In this document: positions 8,923 through 16,344 of the stretch, piece after piece
How the letters are laid out: each line of letters starts with the position of its first letter
How positions within the stretch are numbered: position 1 is the first letter of the stretch
Source: Clostridia bacterium
GTDB taxonomy: Bacteria; Bacillota; Clostridia; Christensenellales; Borkfalkiaceae
DNA: 64,000 nucleotides
Reading direction: 5' to 3'
NCBI GenBank assembly: GCA_900769565.1
Contig: CAAGHC010000058.1
Span: 1 to 64,000 of the forward strand
The notes under the pieces: model-generated
What the model was told of the DNA's origin: nothing
What the model saw: the letters and a program-made list of their open reading frames with translations, nothing else
Databases searched by the model: none
Made by a program: the position numbers and the translations under genes

Positions 8923-9726
8923 TTACATTAACGCTTTCAACTGGTCGTGAAAAATTCCGTTTGAGCAGATAATCGTGCCTTCTTTGTCGAGTGTTAGGTC
9001 TTTGCCCTGCCAGTCCGAAGATTGTCCACCCGCCTCGTCTAAAATAAGCATGCCTGCGGCATAGTCCCAAGGTTTAATAATTTTTTCAAAATAACCGTCC
9101 ATTCGCCCCGATGCAATATAACAAAGAACGAGCGCTGTCGAACAATTTCTTCTTAAGTCCAAGCAAGCCTCAAACACCCGTCTAGCCCTTTCGAAAGTTT
9201 CTTCTGCCAATTCTTTATGCGACGAGTTTGCGCCAAAATCAATAAGCGCACGACGTAAAGGTCTGTCGCTTACTTTTAAGAGATTATCCGTGTAATTTTC
9301 TACACCGATTTTTAAAAGCTCGTCAATACCGTCAAGGGCATTGTAGAAGTGTGCGCCACGCCCCTTTATGGAAAAAAACAGTTCCCCATCGAAAGGATTA
9401 AACACGAAACCGGCAAGCACTTTGCCGTGTTCAGCGTAAGCTAGAGAGATAGAACTTTTTTTATAACCGTAAATTAGGTTAGTCGTTCCGTCAATGGGGT
9501 CTAAAATAAAGGTTTTATCGTAAACTGTGTGTTCGCTTTCTTCTTCGGTCATAAAACCAACGTCGGGAAATACTTTTTTAAGTTCATCTTTTAAAAACTC
9601 GCTTATACCCGTGTCAACAGCCGTAACGAAGTCGAATTCGTTACTTTTTTGCTTGGCGTCGAGTTCAACGGAAAAAATAATGTTTTTTGCTTGAAAAACG
9701 AGTTCGAGTATTTTGTTATAGTCCAT
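8923..9726 (-). CDS. Inositol monophosphatase family phosphatase
   Basis: Mg2+-dependent sugar/inositol phosphate phosphatase of 267 aa. It shows the family signature: MTEEES around residue 62, DPIDGTTNL around 77-85 (metal-binding Asp residues), and WDYAAGMLILDEAGG near residue 223. I chose the ATG at 9726 because the AGGAG site lies 6 nt upstream; the TTG 6 nt earlier would directly abut it. The substrate may be inositol-1-phosphate, a nucleotide bisphosphate (CysQ-type) or another sugar phosphate, and sequence alone does not decide. It leads a two-gene minus-strand operon with the two-TM protein. Confidence 0.88.
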   Translation of the reverse strand: MDYNKILELVFQAKNIIFSVELDAKQKSNEFDFVTAVDTGISEFLKDELKKVFPDVGFMTEEESEHTVYDKTFILDPIDGTTNLIYGYKKSSISLAYAEHGKVLAGFVFNPFDGELFFSIKGRGAHFYNALDGIDELLKIGVENYTDNLLKVSDRPLRRALIDFGANSSHKELAEETFERARRVFEACLDLRRNCSTALVLCYIASGRMDGYFEKIIKPWDYAAGMLILDEAGGQSSDWQGKDLTLDKEGTIICSNGIFHDQLKALM

Positions 9727-9755
9727 GGTCAACTCCTAAAAGGTTTTACTTAAAG

Positions 9756-9784
9756 ATTATAACACTAAATAGGTATAATTGCAA
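9756..9784 (-). promoter_or_regulatory. Promoter of the IMPase operon
   Basis: Minus strand TTGCAA (9784-9779), 17-nt spacer, TATAAT (9761-9756) with an extended TGT before it. Confidence 0.65.
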
Positions 9785-9877
9785 TATAAAAAGCCTTTTT
9801 TGCAAAAACAAAAGCCGATTTTGCTAACGTTTTAACGTTTATTCGTGGTATGATTTTATTAGTACAAGGAGAATTTT

Positions 9878-10975
9878 ATGAATTACGATTTTAGCAATAT
9901 AATTTCAAAATTTGCTATTGACGGTAAATTGATTTTTTCAGAGCCTTACGGCGAAGGACATATCAACCAAACCTTTTTAGTGCGCATGGCTAATGGTGAA
10001 ATGCAGACCGATTACATAGTTCAAAAAATCAACCATAACATTTTTAAAAACGTTGAAGGGTTAATGAACAACATTGTTTTGGTTACCGAAAACAATAGAA
10101 AAAAAGTAGCGCAAGCAAACGGTAATCCCGATAGAGAAAGTCTTTCGCTAGTGTACGCGAAAGACGGCAAATCGTATTGTTATTTTGAAGAGGACGACGG
10201 ATATTTTAGAGTGTATAAATTTATAACCGATTCAGTTGCCTATCAAACGGTGGAAAAACCCGAACATTTTTATGAAAGTGCTAGGGCGTTCGGTAACTTT
10301 GCTCTTTTATTGTCGGAATTTAACGCAAACGAGCTATATGAAACTATTCCCGATTTTCATAATACCGAAAAGAGATTTAAGGACTTTTTGGCATCCTTAA
10401 AAGCCGACAAAATGGGTAGGGCAAGTTCGGTTAAGGACGAAATAGAATTCGTGTTAAATAGAAAAGATTATTGCGGGGTAATAGTTGAAAAACTAAAGAG
10501 TGGGGAAATGCCTACGAGAGTTACTCATAACGACACCAAACTAAACAACGTTTTAATAGATAAAGATACGGGTAAATACGTTGCCGTAATCGACCTTGAT
10601 ACTATAATGCCGGGAAGTTTATGTTACGATTTTGGTGACAGTATCCGTTTCGGTTGTAATCCTGCAAGCGAGGACGAGAAGGATTTAAGCAAAGTAAACT
10701 TTGATATAGATTTATTTAAGGCATACGCAAAGGGTTATCTTTCGGCAGTAAAAGACGGGATAACCGAAGTGGAAAAAAACAATCTTTCCATGGGTGCAAT
10801 ACTAATGACTTATGAATGTGGCATGCGTTTTTTAGCCGACTATCTAGACGGGGACGTGTATTTTAACACTAAAAGAAAAGGTCAAAATTTGGATAGGGCG
10901 AGAACGCAATTTAAACTTGTTTCCGACATGGAAAAAATGTACGACGACATGCAAAAAATTATTAAAGAGTGCTGA
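9878..10975 (+). CDS. nahK: N-acetylhexosamine 1-kinase (NahK-like)
   Basis: ATP-dependent kinase of the aminoglycoside-phosphotransferase fold, predicted to phosphorylate GlcNAc/GalNAc at C1 in a lacto-N-biose/galacto-N-biose type salvage route. Signature segments match bifidobacterial NahK closely: YGEGHINQTFLV near the N-terminus, VTHNDTKLNNVLID (catalytic Asp219), VIDLDTIMPGSLCYDFGDSIRFG (metal-binding Asp), and ECGMRFLADYLDGDVYF. Length (365 aa) is normal. The start follows CAAGGAGA. A TGG-TATGAT extended -10 box sits at 9849-9854 without a clear -35. The lacto-N-biose phosphorylase that often accompanies nahK is not in this window. Context with GH38 and Asp-box enzymes supports host-glycan use. 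Confidence 0.88.
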   Translation: MNYDFSNIISKFAIDGKLIFSEPYGEGHINQTFLVRMANGEMQTDYIVQKINHNIFKNVEGLMNNIVLVTENNRKKVAQANGNPDRESLSLVYAKDGKSYCYFEEDDGYFRVYKFITDSVAYQTVEKPEHFYESARAFGNFALLLSEFNANELYETIPDFHNTEKRFKDFLASLKADKMGRASSVKDEIEFVLNRKDYCGVIVEKLKSGEMPTRVTHNDTKLNNVLIDKDTGKYVAVIDLDTIMPGSLCYDFGDSIRFGCNPASEDEKDLSKVNFDIDLFKAYAKGYLSAVKDGITEVEKNNLSMGAILMTYECGMRFLADYLDGDVYFNTKRKGQNLDRARTQFKLVSDMEKMYDDMQKIIKEC

Positions 10976-11001
10976 TTTTCATTTTCCAAAATGTTTTAAG
11001 A

Positions 11002-11035
11002 AAAGGGTGTACCTATGTTTAGGCGCACCCCTTTC
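11002..11035. terminator. Imperfect terminator hairpin between nahK and the convergent gene
   Basis: AAAGGGTG..CCTA pairs with TAGG..CACCCCTTT with small internal loops. Neither side has a strong U-tract, so efficiency is uncertain. Confidence 0.45.
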
Positions 11036-11052
11036 TATTATGGCTAATTAAT

Positions 11053-12114
11053 TTAATTTTGAGTGGGATGTTCAACGCATTTGCCACTAACGGCATCTTG
11101 AAACATCATCCAAAACCCTTCGCCCTTAAGGTCGAATACCGAGCGAGGTATAAACGAGCAAAAGCCGTTTAATTCTTTCGGGGGGTTGGGGGAATAGGTT
11201 GACGGCACGCCGTAACAAACGTATTTTTCCCTACCTTTTTCCTTGATAACGCCGACTATATAATAAAGGTTATCACGGTAATAAATCTTTGCCCAACGGC
11301 TGTCTTTGAAATATGCTTTTAAGCAATCGTCTTGCTCAAAACGGGAAAATATAGAATCTAATTCTTTTTTAACGGTAAGGTAATAGGGGTTTTTGTCATT
11401 AAAAATTTTTGCGCCTTTTTCGATTGCGCCATTACACGTTTCATCTTGAATGCGACTAGCGTTCTGCTCGCTTTTTTTCGTTTCATCTTGGCACTCGCTA
11501 TTAGGCATTGCATTTTCAGTTGGTAAGCACTCATCCTTAATCTCCTTTACTAGCGAAAGTTTTTCTTTTAGTTCTCTATCTAGTTCAAAATAATCTGCCG
11601 TTGCGACCGCCTCGTCGTCGTAACGACACGGTGTGGCGTCGTCGTTTGTCGTTTGCGCGGGGCTTTCGGTTTTTAGGACGTGGCAGTCTAACGCTTGTTC
11701 GGATTTTCTGTTTTTTCTTTGACAAAGACACTTGTCTGCAACTGCTTTTTTAAACGTTTGTAATGAAAGATTAGAATTATCCGAGCGCGAAAAAGCAACC
11801 GTCAAGGGCAGGTCGTCCTTAACGTAAACTATTCCGACGGCTATGCCGTTTTTAGGGTTTGGTCCGTATTCAATCGACCTACTAAAGCGTGATGGGCGAA
11901 GTCCTAACGGGTAAGAAAAAAGCGCGCCGTCTTCTTGAAGAATAAAAAGGAAAAATTCACCGCCTGATTTTGCAGAGAGATTGAGTACGGACAGTTGTAT
12001 TTGGCATACGTCGGTATCGAATTCTATTCTTGCAATAGCGCTTACCGGTTTAGCCGAGCAAGAAAATCCGTCTACTACCTGTTTTAAAACGGTCACAGAT
12101 TTATAAAAGTCCAT
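11053..12114 (-). CDS. Uncharacterised soluble protein
   Basis: 353-aa protein I cannot assign to a named family. The N-terminal part (about 1-125) is compact and beta-rich. The middle (about 130-235) is hydrophilic, low-complexity and likely disordered. The C-terminal domain (about 240-353) looks well folded (NPYYLTVKKELDSIF, WAKIYYRDNLYYIVGVI, CYGVPSTYSPNPPKELNG, GFWMMFQDAVSGKC). No signal peptide or TM is present. The ATG at 12114 is preferred over the GTG at 12120 because an AGTGAG site is then suitably spaced. A strong promoter precedes it, divergent from pckG. The two-domain, linker-joined build suggests an adaptor or regulator, but the function is unknown. Confidence 0.6.
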   Translation of the reverse strand: MDFYKSVTVLKQVVDGFSCSAKPVSAIARIEFDTDVCQIQLSVLNLSAKSGGEFFLFILQEDGALFSYPLGLRPSRFSRSIEYGPNPKNGIAVGIVYVKDDLPLTVAFSRSDNSNLSLQTFKKAVADKCLCQRKNRKSEQALDCHVLKTESPAQTTNDDATPCRYDDEAVATADYFELDRELKEKLSLVKEIKDECLPTENAMPNSECQDETKKSEQNASRIQDETCNGAIEKGAKIFNDKNPYYLTVKKELDSIFSRFEQDDCLKAYFKDSRWAKIYYRDNLYYIVGVIKEKGREKYVCYGVPSTYSPNPPKELNGFCSFIPRSVFDLKGEGFWMMFQDAVSGKCVEHPTQN

Positions 12115-12137
12115 ACTCACAACTCACTTTACTTTTT

Positions 12138-12166
12138 ATTATAATATATATGAATAAAGGTGTCGA
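12138..12166 (-). promoter_or_regulatory. Promoter of the 11053-12114 gene
   Basis: Minus strand TCGACA (12166-12161), 17-nt spacer, TATAAT (12143-12138), 24 nt upstream of the start codon. Confidence 0.7.
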
Positions 12167-12285
12167 AAAAAAGTCTAAAAAGTCAAAAAACAAGAAAAAA
12201 GAGAGAAAATATATAAAAGATACTATTTTGACAAAAAATAAATTGTAAATGTCAAAAAATAAATTTAAAAACATAAATTATTATC

Positions 12286-12314
12286 TTTACTTTTGACAAG
12301 ATGTATGGTAAAAT
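12286..12314 (+). promoter_or_regulatory. Promoter of pckG
   Basis: TTTACT (12286-12291), 17-nt spacer ending in TGG, TAAAAT (12309-12314). The TTGACA at 12293-12298 overlaps but is too close to this -10 box. Confidence 0.6.
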
Positions 12315-12324
12315 ATAGCGTGAG

Positions 12325-12502
12325 AGACGAGAAGATTTCTTCAGGAATAGGGGAAGTTAACGCCTATTAAAAATCTGACAATCAGTAGATGATGACTAAT
12401 GATTGTCTTTAACGGATTTCGGTAATATTAGATAGCGTTCGGCTCAATAAAATAAAAAAGTAAAAAACGGGACAATCCCGAAAATGCAAAAGGAGAATTA
12501 TT
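12325..12502 (+). promoter_or_regulatory. Long structured 5' leader of pckG
   Basis: About 180 nt of untranslated leader with successive hairpins: GAAGA/TCTTC (12331-12342), AATAGG/CCTATT (12346-12368), a larger one with AAATC.GACAATCA pairing to TGATTGTC...GATTT (12371-12419), and CGGGA/TCCCG just before the AAAGGAG site. No known riboswitch class was recognised. The rest of the pckG upstream gap (12121-12285) is AT-rich and holds only promoters. Confidence 0.5.
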
Positions 12503-14278
12503 ATGACGACCAACAAAAAGGTACTGGATTTTATTCAGCAAACCAAAGAACTTTGCCAACCCGACAATATCGTTTGGGTAGACGGCAGTGAAGAACAACT
12601 CGAAGCGTTCCGTGCGCAGGCCGTTGAAGAAAAGATTTTGATTAAACTTAATCAAGAAAAACTCCCCGGTTGCTATTTGCACCGCACGACTGTTAACGAC
12701 GTAGCACGTGTAGAAGGCAGAACTTTCATCTGCTCTAAAATAAAGGAAGATTCCGCGCCCATCAACAACTGGATGGAAACGGGCGAAGCAATGAACCTTA
12801 TGAACGACCTTTTCAAAGGCGTTATGAAAGGCAGAACCATGTACGTTATCCCTTATTCAATGGGTGCAGTAGGTAGTAAGTTCTCAAAAATCGGTATCGA
12901 ACTTACCGACTCTATCTACGTAGTTCTTAACATGGCTATCATGACCAGAGTAGGCAAGGCAGTTGTTGACGCTCTCGGCGACGGCGACTTCATTAAGGGC
13001 TTACATTCTTACGCAGAACTTTCTGAAGAAAAGAGATATATCATGCACTTCCCCGAAGAAAATACCATTATGAGTATCAACTCTAACTACGGTGGTAACG
13101 TTCTTCTCGGTAAAAAGTGCTTTGCACTTCGTATCGCATCTTACCTTGGTAAGACCGAAGGTTGGATGGCAGAACACATGCTTATCCTTGGTATCACCAA
13201 CCCGAAAGGCGAAAAGAAATATATTGCAGCAGCATTCCCCAGCGCTTGCGGTAAGACCAACCTTGCAATGCTTATTCCCCCCAAGGCTTATCTTGAAAAG
13301 GGCTATAAGATTGAATGCGTAGGCGACGATATCGCTTGGATTAGAGTAGGCGAAGACGGAAGACTTTGGGCAGTTAACCCCGAAAACGGTTTCTTCGGTG
13401 TTGCACCTGGAACTAACATGAAGTCTAACCCCAACGCACTTCTCTCTACTATGAAGAACACCATTTTCACCAACGTTGTTCAAAATCTTGACGACAACAC
13501 CGTTTGGTGGGAAGGTTTAGACAAGAACCCCCCGAAGAATGCAATCGACTGGAAGGGCAATCCTTGGAATGGCGATATGAAGGATGCAGACGGAAAGGCA
13601 ATCAAGGGTGCACACCCCAACAGCCGTTTCACCGCACCGGCAATTAACTGCCCCTGCATTTCTGACCAATTTGAAGCGCCCAACGGTGTTCCGCTATCTG
13701 CAATCGTATTCGGTGGCAGACGTGCAAAGACCGCTCCGCTAGTATATCAATCGAAAGACTGGAACAACGGTGTATTCGTAGGCTCAATCATGGCTAGTGA
13801 AACCACCGCAGCAGCAACCGGTGCAGTAGGCGTTGTACGTCGTGACCCGATGGCTATGCGTCCGTTCGTTGGTTACAACATGGGTGACTACTTCAAACAC
13901 TGGATTGAAATGGGTAAAAAGATTGCAAAACAACCCAAAATCTTCAACGTTAACTGGTTTAGAACTGATGATAACGGCAACTTCATTTGGCCGGGCTTTG
14001 GTGACAACATGCGTGTTCTCGACTGGATTATCGACCGTTGCGAAGATAAGGTTGACGCTGTTGAAACTCCTATCGGTTTCGTTCCGAATGCAGAAGATAT
14101 CAATATCGAAGGTTTAAGCGACGTAACGCTCGACACTATTAAAGAACTTCTTACTATCGACAAAGAAAACTGGAAGAAGGAAGCAGAAGGTATCGAACAA
14201 TTCTACGGCGAACTCACCAGAGTTCCTAGCGAACTTTATGATGAACTCGCTAAATTAAAGGCTAACCTTGATAAATAA
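12503..14278 (+). CDS. pckG: Phosphoenolpyruvate carboxykinase (GTP)
   Basis: Catalyses interconversion of oxaloacetate and PEP with GTP/GDP in the cytoplasm. In fermenting anaerobes it often runs toward oxaloacetate and succinate. The 591-aa length fits the GTP class. The P-loop is FPSACGKTNLAM (about 245-256) with the class-typical cysteine, followed by VGDDIAWI metal/substrate residues and a NSRFTAPAINCPCI segment. The start follows AAAGGAG. Codon use is strongly biased (many AAC, GAC, CTT, GGT), as expected for a highly expressed gene. A long structured leader precedes it and a strong terminator follows. Confidence 0.97.
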   Translation: MTTNKKVLDFIQQTKELCQPDNIVWVDGSEEQLEAFRAQAVEEKILIKLNQEKLPGCYLHRTTVNDVARVEGRTFICSKIKEDSAPINNWMETGEAMNLMNDLFKGVMKGRTMYVIPYSMGAVGSKFSKIGIELTDSIYVVLNMAIMTRVGKAVVDALGDGDFIKGLHSYAELSEEKRYIMHFPEENTIMSINSNYGGNVLLGKKCFALRIASYLGKTEGWMAEHMLILGITNPKGEKKYIAAAFPSACGKTNLAMLIPPKAYLEKGYKIECVGDDIAWIRVGEDGRLWAVNPENGFFGVAPGTNMKSNPNALLSTMKNTIFTNVVQNLDDNTVWWEGLDKNPPKNAIDWKGNPWNGDMKDADGKAIKGAHPNSRFTAPAINCPCISDQFEAPNGVPLSAIVFGGRRAKTAPLVYQSKDWNNGVFVGSIMASETTAAATGAVGVVRRDPMAMRPFVGYNMGDYFKHWIEMGKKIAKQPKIFNVNWFRTDDNGNFIWPGFGDNMRVLDWIIDRCEDKVDAVETPIGFVPNAEDINIEGLSDVTLDTIKELLTIDKENWKKEAEGIEQFYGELTRVPSELYDELAKLKANLDK

Positions 14279-14290
14279 TTAGGTTAAAAC

Positions 14291-14325
14291 AAAGGCGTTG
14301 CAAAAAGCAACGCCTTTATTATTGA
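14291..14325 (+). terminator. Terminator of pckG
   Basis: 11-bp stem AAAGGCGTTGC/GCAACGCCTTT (14291-14301, 14307-14317) with an AAAAA loop, then ATTATT. Confidence 0.88.
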
Positions 14326-14364
14326 TAAAAAACAAATATCCACCGGCTTGGCCGGTGGATATTT
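14325..14364 (-). terminator. Terminator of the CofE-like gene
   Basis: 14-bp perfect stem AAATATCCACCGGC/GCCGGTGGATATTT (14334-14347, 14351-14364). On the minus strand it is followed by GTTTTTTATC. Confidence 0.85.
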
Positions 14365-14378
14365 AATTTAATTAAATT

Positions 14379-15566
14379 TTAATATTCGGTGGTGTAGTTA
14401 TCAAAGTAGCCTTGAATCCAAATGATAGGCGTACCCTTGTCGCCCGAGCCTGAAGTTAGGTCGCAAAGCGAACCGATAAGGTCGGTAAGACGACGGGGGG
14501 TAGTTCCCATTTGACCTACTACGGTAGAATCTTTTTTAGCAATTTCATTCTTGATTGCTTGCTTTAATTCTTCGCCTTTTAAATCCTTAAAGTCGTTATC
14601 GGCAAGATATTTTAATTTAAGTTCGTTAGGCGTGCCGTCAAGACCTTTGGTGTAAGCGGGGGATACAACGGGGTCTGCAAGTTCCCAAATTTTTCCAACG
14701 GGGTCTTTGAAAGCGCCGTCGCCGTAAACCATAACTTCTACCTTTTTGCCGGTAGCCTCGTAAAGTTTTTGGGCAATAGCGTCAACAACGGGTTGGCAAT
14801 CTCTAGGGAAAAGTTTAACCGAGGTTTCGGTAGATTTGTTGGAGCCGAGTAAACCGTAGTTTTCATTATAGCCACTGCCGTTTACGGGTGCGTTAAGAAC
14901 TTCGTCTAATCCGATAACCACATCAGCCCCTGCATTTTTAAGAATACGCTTGGTGCGTGCTCTAGTATGAATATCACAGCAGAGAACGTTTTTAGTATAG
15001 GACAAAATCGCCTTGGGATTGTTTGCAAAAATAATCTCACATTCAGCGCCCATTTCTTTAACTAAATTATTGTAATATTCTACGTAATCAACGCCCGTGA
15101 AGGTGTGCTTTTCGTAACCGAAAAGTTCACGATATTTCTTTTCGTCTAAAACGTCGGTATAAGGGTTAACGCCCTTTTCGTCCAAAGCGTCAAGGCTAAC
15201 CAAGTGGTTGCCTACTTCGTCAGACGGGTAGGAAAGCATAATAACAACCTTTTTTGCGCCCTTTGCAATACCTTTTAAGCAAACCGAAAAACGGTTTCTA
15301 GAAAGTATAGGGAAAATTACGCCGATAGTTTGACCGCCAAGTTTTGCCTTAACGTCATTAGCAATATCGTCGATAGTAGCGTAGTTACCTTGCGCTCTTG
15401 CAACGATAGCCTCGGTCATTGCAACAACGTCACGGTCGTGGAACTCAACGCCCTCAACCTTTGATGCCTCTAAAACCGAATCAGTAACGATTTTAACGAT
15501 ATCGTCACCGTTTTTGATGATAGGCGCTCTTACGCCACGGGAAACTGTACCGAATAAACGACTCAT
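14379..15566 (-). CDS. Coenzyme F420-0:L-glutamate ligase-like protein (CofE family)
   Basis: 395-aa protein matching the CofE/F420-0 gamma-glutamyl ligase fold as found in many Firmicutes. Features are a TVSRGVRAPIIKNGDD start, VVAMTEAIVARAQGNYA, FPILSRNRFSVCLKGIAKGA, and the conserved C-terminal blocks VMVYGDGAFKDPVGKIWELADPV and LCDLTSGSGDKGTP. It is longer than archaeal CofE (about 250 aa). F420 synthesis is not expected in this type of organism and no other F420 gene is in the window, so the real substrate is unknown. The start follows TAAAGGA. Monocistronic, with its own promoter and terminator. Confidence 0.8.
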   Translation of the reverse strand: MSRLFGTVSRGVRAPIIKNGDDIVKIVTDSVLEASKVEGVEFHDRDVVAMTEAIVARAQGNYATIDDIANDVKAKLGGQTIGVIFPILSRNRFSVCLKGIAKGAKKVVIMLSYPSDEVGNHLVSLDALDEKGVNPYTDVLDEKKYRELFGYEKHTFTGVDYVEYYNNLVKEMGAECEIIFANNPKAILSYTKNVLCCDIHTRARTKRILKNAGADVVIGLDEVLNAPVNGSGYNENYGLLGSNKSTETSVKLFPRDCQPVVDAIAQKLYEATGKKVEVMVYGDGAFKDPVGKIWELADPVVSPAYTKGLDGTPNELKLKYLADNDFKDLKGEELKQAIKNEIAKKDSTVVGQMGTTPRRLTDLIGSLCDLTSGSGDKGTPIIWIQGYFDNYTTEY

Positions 15567-15622
15567 AATATATAATTCCTTTAGGTCAAAATTTCCTTAA
15601 TTACAAGGATTAACCGCATATT

Positions 15623-15650
15623 ATTATAAACGCATTTGCGAAAATTTCAA
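15623..15650 (-). promoter_or_regulatory. Promoter of the CofE-like gene
   Basis: Minus strand TTGAAA (15650-15645), 16-nt spacer, TATAAT (15628-15623). Confidence 0.65.
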
Positions 15651-15759
15651 AACGATTTTTGCCTTTGATATATTAAAATTTCTTATACCCTAAAACTTAA
15701 GCGTATAAAAGATAAAAAAGGGGGAAACCTTTTAGTAACGCTAAAAAAAGGAGAGTTTT

Positions 15760-15948
15760 ATGAACAAAAACATGTTAACAACCAAAGAAGCTACGCTTAT
15801 TTCCGACCTTATGACCATGGAAGAAAGTGCGTGCAAAAAAGCAAGACTGTACGCTAGAACGCTTACGGACATGAAACTTGCAGAACAATTCAACAAAATT
15901 GCAGACAACCATGAAAGACGCTTTAATGCGCTTTTCGATTTATTGTAA
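15760..15948 (+). CDS. Small CotF-like/ferritin-like spore coat protein
   Basis: 62-aa helical protein (LTTKEATLISDLMTMEESACKKARLYARTL) that looks like the first half of the Coat_F/CotF helical bundle. The start follows AAAGGAGAG. It lies 11 nt upstream of a second CotF-like gene, and such pairs are common in spore-forming Clostridia. The likely location is the spore coat. The family call rests on helix pattern and neighbour; the short length makes it tentative on its own. No standard sigma-A promoter was clear upstream, which would fit a sporulation sigma factor. Confidence 0.6.
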   Translation: MNKNMLTTKEATLISDLMTMEESACKKARLYARTLTDMKLAEQFNKIADNHERRFNALFDLL

Positions 15949-15959
15949 GGGGGACGGTT

Positions 15960-16247
15960 ATGAGTAATTATAAAGCAGATATAACGCTAAACGAAAAAGA
16001 TTCTATCCAAGATATGCTAAATTTAGAAAAAAGCCTTGTTAAAATTTATGCAACGGCAATCACCGAAGGTTGCAGTAAAGGGTTTAGAGCACAGGTTAAA
16101 GAGAATTTGAACGGCGCTGTCGAAGACCAAATGAACGTGTTTTTGCAGATGACCGAACACGGTTACTATCAGGTTGAGTCAGCCCCTGAACAAGCGCTTA
16201 TGCAAAATAAAGAAAAGTTTTGCGAAGTAAGAAGTCAGTTGAGTTAA
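15960..16247 (+). CDS. CotF-family spore coat protein
   Basis: 95-aa protein with the CotF pattern: KDSIQDMLNLEKSLVKIYATAITEG (helix 1), a second helix ending DQMNVFLQMTEHGYYQVESAPEQAL, where the GYYxVxxAP motif is typical of the Coat_F family. The start follows AAGGGGG. It is co-transcribed with the 62-aa partner and ends before a strong terminator. Predicted structural component of the spore coat, made in the mother cell. Together with ricT and the ylbJ-like gene it supports an endospore-forming host. Confidence 0.75.
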   Translation: MSNYKADITLNEKDSIQDMLNLEKSLVKIYATAITEGCSKGFRAQVKENLNGAVEDQMNVFLQMTEHGYYQVESAPEQALMQNKEKFCEVRSQLS

Positions 16248-16284
16248 CTCTTTTAGGCAAACGATAACGAAAAAGAAAAAACGA

Positions 16285-16325
16285 AAAAAGAAAAGCCGTT
16301 GCTAGTAAGCAACGGCTTTAGTCTT
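16285..16325. terminator. Bidirectional terminator, coat genes / permease
   Basis: 12-bp stem AAAGCCGTTGCT/AGCAACGGCTTT (16292-16303, 16308-16319). The minus-strand side is followed by TCTTTTTTCG, so it is best suited to the convergent permease gene. Confidence 0.88.
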
Positions 16326-16344
16326 TATAGTTTTAAGTGCTTAA

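Noticed and set aside
8903..9070. Extended N-terminus of the two-TM protein
   Set aside because: It overlaps the IMPase coding region in another frame; the ATG at 8902 has a GAGGGGG site.
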